DNA of 64,000 bases. It comes from Heloderma charlesbogerti. Taxonomy: Eukaryota; Chordata; Lepidosauria; Squamata; Helodermatidae. Each line of letters starts with the position of its first letter. Positions within the stretch are counted from its first letter, which is position 1. Below the pieces are notes generated by a model, which saw nothing but the letters and a program-made list of their open reading frames with translations, ran no database searches and was not told the origin of the DNA. Position numbers and translations under genes: made by a program. The stretch is taken from NCBI GenBank assembly GCA_026122225.1, contig JANEZZ010003055.1, forward strand, positions 186,001-250,000. The letters are read 5' to 3'. This document shows, one piece after another, positions 55,150-64,000 of this stretch.

Positions 55150-55237
55150 ATCCCTTCATGATCAATTTAAAGGCCTTATGTTACTGGCATATCATTGTAC
55201 TTTGGCCTGCACCTGTGTTTATAAAGGTGTGCAGAGA
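55150..55237 (+). repeat. Duplicated segment, copy 2
   Basis: It matches 53674-53765 in the same orientation. Element H5 lies between the two copies. Confidence 0.8.
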
Positions 55238-57449
55238 TATTTTGGTCTTCATATTTCATTTTGCTCCAATTTGCAATTAATTATGTTTGTTTATGTATAC
55301 GTATTTTCATATTAAAAAATAAAACTGTATAGTACATTGTTATAGAAGATAGCCTAATTCTTCTTTTTTTAAAAAAGAAAAGCTTTATGGACATAAATAA
55401 ACTCCCAACTTTGAATTATAGTGAAAACCGTTGTTATTCTTGGAATCTATTTGTCAAGAGCTTTCCAATGAAATGTGTTTCATGAGAATTGGTCAACAAG
55501 AAGGCAGTCAAAAAGGGATGAACAACGAACTCCTGACTGTGACTTATATATATATAAGATCACAGCCCCCCCCCCATCTATGTTGGGACGGTAACTTAGG
55601 ATGTAAGGGGGTTCAACTCATTCCTCCCACTGTTGTTGCAATCTAGATCACCCTCCCCATGCCTGCAATTTATATTGCCAGATTTACCCATTAAAGTAAA
55701 TGGATTTCTCTTTGGCAGTATATACTACAAGTCTCCACCTCCAGTTCAGGACCACAGTGGGGAAAAGAGTTAACCCCCCCCACCCAGGTTCCCAGTCTGG
55801 ACTGAGACCCCTGTGCTTACTCCAGAGATTTTTGTTTTTAATATGGCTACTAGCTGTGTCTTTAAGGTAATGTGTGCTTTAAGTCTTGTCCACATAGAAT
55901 CTGAGCCTTTAGTTCAAAAGCTTTAATTGAACAATTGGTGCATTTTTTTTCAAAGATCATTAACTGCAGATTAATAGGGAGGAGTCATTTGGAGCTGAAT
56001 ATTGAGCACCAGTGGTTATTGTTGAATACCATCAGGGTATGTCTCTGGATTCAGATAAGGCATTATCATGGGTAGTTTCGCAGTAATAAAATGGATTGTC
56101 TGCTCGGTGCACTCAATGGAAACAAGTTATTTTCACCAAACTGATTCTAAAATGCAGGATGTGTTGAGAAAGATATTGTACTTTTTTAACCTTCTCAGTC
56201 AACTGACTAGTTAATTACTTTAAAAGAAGACAGTTAATCAAGACACTTTTAACTGGTTGACAGGCTCTTGTGATTCCTGAGGGAGCATTGGAAACATGTC
56301 TTGAAGCCAAGAACTGGGGGGGGGGGGAAGAAACTCATGGATTTGTATTTTATATTCCAATCTGCATTGTAATTAACAATAGAGGATTTGGTGATGGTGG
56401 TGGTCATGATGAGGCCACTGACAGTGACTGGTTGAGTTTCCTTTATCTCACAGAGGGGTGTGTAGTAGATAGAAGGGTCTCTGAAAGCTGCTGTTGGCTG
56501 ACAGGCTTGGAGCCTTGGGAAGGAGAACGAAGAAGCTTGAGTAGTTGGCCAAGGGGAACATAGAGGTCTAGGAAATGAGGGTTGGAAGAGAGAATATATG
56601 GAAGAGGGAAACCTAAGAGGGAGGATTCTGAAAAAAGGAAGGAACCAGAATATAGATAGCCGGTGCCTTGCCATATGCAGAACACCTGATCAGGGCTGAG
56701 TTTACCTGGATTCAAAAAACCCAAGAGACAAATATTTGGCTGCAGACTGCTGGTCTGCATAGAAGCAAAATGGTTGACCTGTTCTCATGAAGAGGAAAGG
56801 GTTAAACCTGGATTATATGAAAAGTCCAAGAAACCCAAGCCTAATTTGCCTTTTTGAGTCAATTGGTGGTGGTGGTGCTGGTAGAAGAAGAGAAGATATG
56901 AGGCTAACCCTTCATGTGACAAGCCATTCAATCTCTGCACATTTCCATTTTTCAGGGGCAAATTGGGCATGACAGCATTTCTCCACTCAAAGAGGTCTGT
57001 GGTGTCATGAAGATAAATGGACTGTACATTAGAGGAGCTCAGATGCTGTGATAAAAGTGTGTGCATTTGTGTATGTTGTATATGTATAGAGAAGTATACT
57101 CGGAAGCATTGCCTCTTGCTAGTTGAGCACAGCAATGGCTATAGACTGAAATTCTATTCAGGTGTTCAGCTTTGCACAGTCCCAGTTGTGTGAGGAGTAG
57201 AGTAGGACCATGCTTTCTAGCCCTAGTCCCTCCATTGCATCCCAGTTGCCACCTTCCATGCATTGAAGGGGGAGTTTATGAAGTGGGCAGCCTTTTTACA
57301 TGTGTAGTTTCCCCATGCAATATACCTATAAAACAGGCTCTCTGCTTCAAAAATTCCCCCTCCAGCGCATGGAGGCAATAGAAGTGGTATAGTGGAGCTA
57401 GGACTCATAGGGATAGAGCCTTAGCACTTCTTCATTAGCAGTTATACCG
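55238..57449. other. Non-coding interval with possible conserved DNA
   Basis: No gene is seen. 55840-56010 is AT-rich with TTTAATTGAACAATTGGTGC and ATTAACTGCAGATTAATAGG, reminiscent of homeodomain-bound conserved elements. Confidence 0.45.
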
Positions 57450-57605
57450 ATGTCATAGAATCATAGAATAGCAGGGTTGGAAGGGGCCTACAAGGCCATC
57501 GAGTCCAACTCCCTGCTCAGTGCAGGAATCCAAGTCAGAGCATCCCTGACAGATGGCTGTCCAGCCTCGCCTTGAATGCCTCCAGTGTGGGAGAGCCCAC
57601 CACCT
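57450..57605 (-). mobile_element. CR1 LINE 3' end, antisense
   Basis: TCATAGAATCATAGAATAGC (tail repeat), GGGTTGGAAGGGGCCTACAA, GGCCATCGAGTCCAACTCCC and CTGACAGATGGCTGTCCAGC are the inverted CR1 terminus, well conserved. Confidence 0.92.
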
Positions 57606-57628
57606 CCCTGCCACCCTCCTCAGACCTG

Positions 57629-57788
57629 CCTGTTCTCTCTGAGCTTAGCTGCAGTCCTTGCAGTACCTGGGGGGAGGGGGGATGAATTTTCATAGCAACA
57701 ATATACTGTTGTGAGCTATTACTGTTGTATTGCAAAGCATTTGGGAGTGGCCTGGTCTTGAATGAGCCATTACAGCTTTACACAAGTT
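57629..57788 (+). repeat. Unclassified dispersed repeat, copy 2
   Basis: TGTTCTCTCTGAGCTTAGCT, GATGAATTTTCATAGCAACA and TGGCCTGGTCTTGAATGAGC align with 47584-47738. It abuts the CR1 fragment. Confidence 0.65.
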
Positions 57789-58224
57789 ACAACATAGTTC
57801 TTGGCATTTGACATGTATCCAGGTGCATATTCAAATATATATTTTGAGTGAAAATACACATTTAAATATGGATCAAAATACATATTTACTTTTGAGATGA
57901 TTTTTTTTTTAAAAAAGATTCTGGATTGATACAGAAACAGAATGGAATTGTGTGTAAAAAAAAGTGACACACGAGAGAAAGATACAGGTTCACTCATCCC
58001 TATGAGGCCTTTCTTGCCGAGGCTTGTGATCTAGCCTCTAGACTTGGTGGCTAACCCTACCAGACCAACAATGCAGAGCTCTGGGTTCCCAGTTCTCACC
58101 CTGACAAATGGGCAGTACCTAGAAATGGAAAGTGTGAATGTGACAGGCATGTTTAAAAAACAAACGTATAGTAGAGGTACACTCATCAGAGAGCAGGGGC
58201 TGGCTATGGGGACTCAGTGACAAA
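57789..58224. other. Non-coding interval
   Basis: No gene is seen. Confidence 0.5.
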
Positions 58225-58640
58225 TTCAGGTTTGTTGGTATTTATTTAAAATATCTATAGGCCACCTTTCAGGGCAGGAGCCCTCTCAAGGTGGCTTTCA
58301 ACAATAACATTCATATTATAATAAAAACTGATACAGTAATAAAACAGCAAAGTTTCACAAAAAGAGCAAGTACTAACATAAGACATCTGGCCTAGACGGT
58401 ATTAAAAAATCTACAACACAATTGCAGTTACAACCCAGAATGGTCTGGTAAAAAATATCAGGGATAGACCAAAGAAAACAAGTCTTCAAGGCCTTCCTAA
58501 AAGCCTGCAATGATGGGCCTGATGGACCCCAATGGCAATGCATTTCAGAGATGTGGGGCCACTACAGAAAAGGCCCTCCCTCATATTGTCCACCTAACTG
58601 CCCTCAAGCGTGGGCAAGTGAGAAAGGCCTCTGTTGCTGA
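58225..58640 (-). mobile_element. L2/CR1-type LINE 3' region, antisense
   Basis: TATTTATTTAAAATATCTAT and AGGCCACCTTTCAGGGCAGG are the inverted tail. TCTTCAAGGCCTTCCTAAAA and GGGGCCACTACAGAAAAGGC are the inverted 3' UTR or ORF end. No intact ORF. Confidence 0.65.
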
Positions 58641-59785
58641 TCTTAATGTGGGCAAGATGATATGGGTCTGAAAAGGTTTAAGACTTTAAAGGACAAATGT
58701 GTTGCTGTGTAATGTGTGAAACTATTCATAGTCGCAAATATCTGTCTAGGAAAACATACAAACATATCTGCCTGTCTTGCAAAGTAGTCAAATTTCAGCA
58801 GAACAGGAAATGCACTGTTTTGCTCAAGTTCCACAAGTGATGACCGATTAATCTTCAGAAAGGTGCATCTTTCTTCTCTTCTTCCCTTTCTCCTGTTTTC
58901 CTTCCCTGTGGCCCTTCAACACTTTATTTTTTCTGTCCTCCATAAAGTAGCACAAAGCTCCGGGCAGTCAATTTCAAGGCAGTGGGCTGTGAAAAGCTGT
59001 TAGAATAATAGTTTATTGACCCTGGTTGTGGCAGTGGAGCCAGGAACAGGCACAATTCTTAGCGAAACTTAATCGCCGCAAAGAAGGGTTGATAATCTTT
59101 TATCATTTCCGTGACCTTTGAGGGATGGGCGATGCTGAACCAGGGAGGAAGTGGGGAGAACATTTGGAGCCAGACACAATGCAAGCTGTAGTTGACTTCT
59201 ACTTACTTTGACAATTCTATATCCAAGTCCATAGGCTGCAGCATCCAAGGGGTGCAACAAGCAAGGCCCACAAGCCCATCTCAAGAAACCCAAATGCAGC
59301 CTGCTGTACACATAACAGAGAATAAGGTGATAGGGCTTCCATGGGATAGAATGGATAGCACCATTCTAGACTGTAGCTGAGGGTTCATATTTTTCAGTGC
59401 ACTCTTGAATTTTTTAAAGAATAAATAGAATCCCTGCATGTAGACAACAAGCCCAACTGGAATTAGGCTGCACCAGAGGCATTTTCCCTGATGTGCTAGT
59501 TTTTTATTACTTTTTTTCATGGAGAAGTATTAAAAATGATATCCCTCACTCTAGTCTGAATTGTTACAGTCCCGCTTACCACCTCAGGTCTCTGCTGTCC
59601 CATTCTGTTGCATAGACTGGGCATTCATTTAGGCTTTAGCCCAATGACAAGAGTTCCATGCAAGATATTTGGATCATCAGATGCAGATTTAGAGCACAGT
59701 TGTACATGATTGATGCTCTGTAGCTGGAGGGCACCCGGACATAACAGTCATTCTTCTGTCCAGGTGCTAACTGTTGATAAGCAAC
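58641..59785. other. Non-coding interval
   Basis: No gene is recognised. Confidence 0.5.
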
Positions 59786-60395
59786 TTCAAGGCCCCTCTT
59801 CTTTCTTCTTATGGTTCTTATGGGTTGGAGCAACTCGCCTATGAGGAAAAGTTACAACATCTACAACTGAGAACATTCTGAGCTTAGAAAAAAGGCAAAT
59901 GAGGGGAGACATGGTAGAGGTGCACAAAATTATGCATGGTTGGAGAAAATGCATAGGCATTAGGCAGACATTTTTCTCACTCTCTGTAATACTAGAAGAT
60001 GGGGTCATCCCATGAAGCTGACTGGTGAGAGATTCAGGACAGATAAAAGGGAAGACTTCTTCACACAGCACATAGGTAAACTATGGAATTCTCTTCCACA
60101 AGGTGTAGTGACAGCCACCAATTTGTATGGCTTTAAATGGGGGTTAGGCAAATTCCTGGAGGAGAAGTCTATCAATGGCTACTAGTCCTGATGGCTATGT
60201 GCTACCTCCAGTATCAGAGGCAGTATGCCCATGTACACCTCTTGCAGGGGAACATGGGCAGGAGGGTGCTGTTGCATTCATTTCCTACTTGTAGGTTTCC
60301 CATGGGCAGCTGGTTGGCTACTGTGTGACCAGAATGCTGGACAAGATGGATCTTTGGTCTGATCAAGCATGGCTCTTCTTAAGTTCATATATTAT
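59786..60395 (+). mobile_element. CR1 LINE 3' end, sense
   Basis: GAGGGGAGACATGGTAGAGG, AAGACTTCTTCACACAGCAC, GGAATTCTCTTCCACAAGGT and CAGCTGGTTGGCTACTGTGT follow CR1 order, ending TGATCAAGCATGGCTCTTCT. It is a different subfamily from the copy at 48440-49015. ORF2 is broken. Confidence 0.88.
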
Positions 60396-61800
60396 TTATT
60401 TTTAAACTGGACTTGGCTGAAATCCTTCAAATAGAGAGGGCACTTTTAAATAGAGGACTGTTCTCTGTTAAGTAGGAAACATCACCACCCTAAAGTGTTT
60501 ACCAGCTGTTCCCAACAAGAAGTTACTCAGACTGAGTAGCTCGCTTTGATGCCAGGCCTTTAACAGAGACTGTTGGATCTAGAATGGTCTGTGTGGAAGG
60601 CTGACAATATTCAAACTGGATGACATGACAGCCTAGCCAGTGCCTTTAATATGCAGAACTTAGTCTGCCAGGCTTGCCAAGGAACCAGAAGATTGGTCAT
60701 GCAGGAGGTAAGATGCTGACTCCAGGCACCTAGAGACTCTGGCTCAAGGATCCCCTCCTGATTCTTTACATGTTCCTTACTCGTTGCATGCCGTCCTTGA
60801 CTAAATGGGACAGATTAATCGGTACATAAGACTGGTGCTTCTAAGAGTCCAGAAGAAAAGACATTTCAGCATTCTGTGTTTTATTCTGTGCATGGAAAAG
60901 GCCTGGAGACAGTGCACAACTGCTGCGTAAATCATAGTATGAAATGTAGCTCTTGGTGTGGATCAGTGGCTGCTCTCCATTTCATCAGTGCCCAGCTTCA
61001 CAACCTAACAGGCAAAGATAATAATAACCTCCGCAGCCCACAGTAAAAATGAGTTTATTTGTAATTCACTTTCCACGTATGCTCTGTTACAGATCTGAGC
61101 GCTCAGAGACTTAGTTGTATATGCTCTCTCTCTCTCTCTCTCTCTCTCATTTTAAAGGAAGGAAGCAGATAGGTAGGGAGGAAACACTTCATTTCACCTT
61201 TACAGATGTTTTACAGCTTCTCTGGAACAGTTGCTGTAGGTATTCCTTGGTAGAAATGGGGGAAGGAGGTAGGGGGAATCCTAAAGTAACCTTGTCGAGT
61301 GATGTATAGTCTTTTTGCTAAGTGGAGAGAGAGAGGGGGCGGGGATGTTCCTGCTGGAGGTACCACCAAGTGAGAAAGGGTATTAAAAATTAAATAAAAT
61401 TAATTATTTAAATTATTAACAGCAGCGAACGATTTTGTCCAGCCTTTGCATAATAGTATATATAGCAAAGTTTAATATGCTACATTGGTAGCTAACTACT
61501 AGTCATATAATACTAATTAATTCACGGGCAGTGATTTTTTACATTTATGGCTGTTGTTTTTTGTTCATTATAAATATATGAACACTTCTTTTAAATAACT
61601 TCTGAAAGGAAAAATGGAATAATTCATATTAAACAGAATACTTGTGTCTCACACTGGTAATTAAAAGACTGACTTCTTTTTCCCAAGTCACATAGAATTA
61701 TTCCTGGCAATTATTAGGGGGAAAGCCTATGGTGGAAATGCACACAAGACTTATTTTTTTGAGCAAAGAGAATTGCATCACAAAATTTGGCACTGGGAAG
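60396..61800. other. Non-coding interval with (CT)n and a candidate conserved element
   Basis: No gene is seen. (CT)n lies at 61123-61149. 61385-61735 is strongly AT-rich and looks like a conserved non-coding element. Confidence 0.5.
61123..61149. repeat. (CT)n microsatellite
   Basis: About 13 CT units are seen. Confidence 0.95.
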
Positions 61801-61925
61801 ATCACAATGTTGGCACCAGGAGAGCATCTCTGGGGAGGGTAATGGAAAATTGGGGTGCCACCACAGAAAAGGCCCTCTCTTTTGTATCTACCTGTCTCAC
61901 CTTATTTGGTGGGGACAGCCACGCT
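61801..61925 (-). mobile_element. L2/CR1-type LINE fragment, antisense
   Basis: TGGGGTGCCACCACAGAAAA, then GGCCCTCTCTTTTGTATCTA resemble the segment at 58555-58590 in the same orientation. Confidence 0.45.
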
Positions 61926-63361
61926 TCTACCCTTATGGTATCCCATGTTGCACCCCTTCTTTTTCTCCCAGATTACTGTTTACCATTCCCATCCTACAAA
62001 GATGTTGTTGTGCTATCCTTGCCTGATGCTGATAGTGCAGCGTTCACTCTCAGTGAATGTAAGTGTGTGTGGGTGAACAATGTATGTCTGTGCACAGGGC
62101 CAGAAATGCACTGCACATCCCGAGTCCTTGAAGTATACAAGCCCTTCCTTTGTGCACACTGCACCCATAGAAATGGCATTGTGTGTGTGTGGGGGGGGGA
62201 GACAGAGAGATATGCAAGCAAATCATCAGAAGAAACATTAACTGCCAACCCCTCTTTATGCAATCTTGAGAGATAGAAGGGGGAAAGTCTTAAGAGAGCA
62301 TCACCAACAATCACAGCTGATGTACAGACAGCAGGCAGACAACAAGGAGAACTGATACATCTCTTTGTAATGCAAAAATCAGGGCAGAGCGAAAGGGGGA
62401 AAAAACAAGCTCAAGATAGATGGAATGAGGCAGGTTTATTGCAAACTTAAATGCACAAGAACAGGTGCAGAGAGAAGGGAGGGGGAGAGAGAGGTGACAC
62501 AGAGTGTGATGGAAAGCCGTGAATCTGTCTCAGCATGACTACACGTTTTACTCATAGGCAGATCACAGAAGACCCTTTCATGCATTGTCCAATGTGGGCC
62601 TGGTACTGCAATGTGGGCCTGGTGACCACAACCCTGGCTTCAGGCACACTATTAGCCCTGCTCCGGGAGCATCCATGTGTTCATGGGGATTTATGCAGGG
62701 AGGTAGCCTAGGCCTATTTACAGCCTGCCTATATTATCAAGTCTAGATGACACAGACTTTTTTTTTTTATGAACTAAATCCTGTTCCAAATAGTTAACCC
62801 CATAAAACACTTTCCAAGCAGCAGTTTGAAATGTGTGATGCTTGCTTAACTCCTGCCTGCTTGCAAAATTGAAACAGCTTTATTGAGAGGATGCATGTGT
62901 GGGTAGTGTAATTATAGAGTTTAGTCACTAGGTGGCACTTGACGTAATTGTACCTAGGTGGAGTCAGGGGTTTCCTGTTCTCCATTCTTGTTTGAGAGAG
63001 AGACAGTCTCAAACAACCTCTCTAGCTGAGTGATGTGTCCTTGAAGCCTTCCATGACAGAGCAGAGGTTTATTTGGCCTTCCCCCTCCTCCCCTCATTGC
63101 AGGTGTCCATGTGTACAGAGGGTTGTCCTCAGTCAGAAGTGTTCTCACAGGGCAGGCTTCTGTTTCAAAGCATCCTCTGTTTGAAGGGTTGTCAAGTCCA
63201 AGTCTAATTTAAAGATAAAGCATAAGAAGAAAGAGAAGGGGTCCTGAAGTTGCCTATCAACATGTTGTACCTGGACAGCCAACTGAGCAGGCATGCAGGT
63301 AAGGATGTGTGACAAATGTGCTCCGTCAGATTTGTTTTAAGACGGATTTCTTCAATCCATA
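61926..63361. other. Non-coding interval
   Basis: No gene is recognised. A poly-T lies at 62759 and an oligo-G at 62191. Confidence 0.5.
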
Positions 63362-63369
63362 TTACCTGG

Positions 63370-64000
63370 TAAGGATGTCAGACAATTTCTCCACGAATCT
63401 CCAGGGGGGCGAATGCCAATGCATTCGGGCCCCCGAAATTGGTGGAGAAATGGTCAGCCCCCCTGCCCCCTCCGGGATGGGACTTACCTTCGGCGAATGT
63501 CCCTCGCAGCGGCGGCTCCCGGCAGCGGTTCGGCAGCGTGGCGGCGGCGGCAGCCAGTCTTCTGACCGGCTGCCGCTGCCGCCATTTCCAAGTGAAAAAC
63601 AAAACAAAACCCAACAAACATGATAGGCTACGTAAAGATTTACATAGCCTATCACGGCTAGATTTTCAAAAAACACCGTGATAGGCTACGTAAAAGTTTA
63701 CGTAGCCTATCACAGCTGACTTTGAAAAAAAAAAGCGCTACGCAAATGGCGGCGCCCATGGGCACCGCCATTTGCATTCCTTATTTGGGCACGTGTAGTC
63801 TACATAAATATTTACGTAGACTACGGCGAAAATAAGGGCAACGCAAATAGTGCCAAATAATTGTGCCCAAATAAGGAACACAAATGGCGGCGCCCATGGG
63901 CGCCACCATTTGCGTAGGCGCTTTTTTCCCCCCCCCCAAAGTCAGCCGTGATAGGCTACGTAAACTTTTACGTAGCCTATCATGGTGTTTTTTGAAAATC
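63370..64000 (+). mobile_element. H6: hAT-like palindromic transposon, cut by the window edge
   Basis: It starts TAAGGATGTCAGACAATTTC after TTACCTGG (63362-63369), the expected left copy of its target duplication. A subterminal hairpin (63386-63450) pairs over about 30 bp. A donor-like ACTTACCT faces left at 63482-63489. Hairpins lie at 63620-63655, 63678-63713, 63795-63825 and 63948-63983. The last bases (GTGTTTTTTGAAAATC) mirror 63661-63676, so the palindrome continues past the edge. It is closest to H1 in sequence. Confidence 0.85.

Overview
This is a non-coding, repeat-rich stretch of a vertebrate nuclear genome, most likely a squamate reptile (lizard or snake). The reasons are: three near-full-length BovB (RTE-clade) LINEs that differ little from each other; CR1 and L2-type LINE tails; tRNA-derived and 5S rRNA-derived SINEs; many (GT)n, (GA)n and (GGAA)n microsatellites; and abundant small DNA transposons. 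I found no convincing host protein-coding exon, rRNA gene, functional tRNA gene or CRISPR array. The window looks intergenic or intronic. The squamate assignment is inferred from the repeat spectrum, and I cannot place the genus.

Layout. 1-7.7 kb: unique sequence with 5S-derived and tRNA-derived SINE pieces, fold-back MITEs, an L2 tail and a GC-rich patch. 7.7-14.1 kb: an L2 coding remnant split by the first of six copies of a palindrome-packed DNA transposon (called H here), then copies H2 and H3. 15.8-17.2 kb: a possible solo LTR. 19.3-25.8 kb: two BovB elements, one inserted tail-to-tail inside the other, giving a roughly 3.1-kb inverted repeat. 26-40 kb: mostly unique or decayed sequence with SINEs, CR1 and L2 tails and short MITEs. 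41.0-41.6 kb: copy H4. 43.4-46.6 kb: a third BovB, inserted in a tRNA-derived SINE. 47-53 kb: MITEs, a CR1 3' end and a GC-rich element. 54.2-55.0 kb: copy H5. 57-62 kb: CR1 and L2 tails and candidate conserved non-coding DNA. 63.4 kb to the window end: copy H6, cut by the edge.

The most unusual content is the H family. Four copies (H1, H2, H4, H5) are bounded by exact 8-bp target-site duplications next to TAGGGATG-type termini, and H3 by one with a junction ambiguous by about a base. This is the signature of hAT-superfamily transposition. Inside are repeated ~36-bp near-perfect hairpins separated by other palindromes built on GCAAATGGCGGC, and in H1 and H6 the whole core is itself a palindrome of palindromes. 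Both ends carry an outward-facing AGGTAAGT-type splice-donor-like motif. No transposase is encoded, so these are non-autonomous elements. Three other short-element groups in the window share the TAGGGATG terminus, and several of their copies also have 8-bp duplications, which suggests one transposase system mobilised several unrelated cargoes.

Relative ages follow from nesting: BovB-B is younger than BovB-A, BovB-C is younger than its host SINE, H1 is younger than the L2 remnant, and MITE X1 is younger than the fold-back element it splits.
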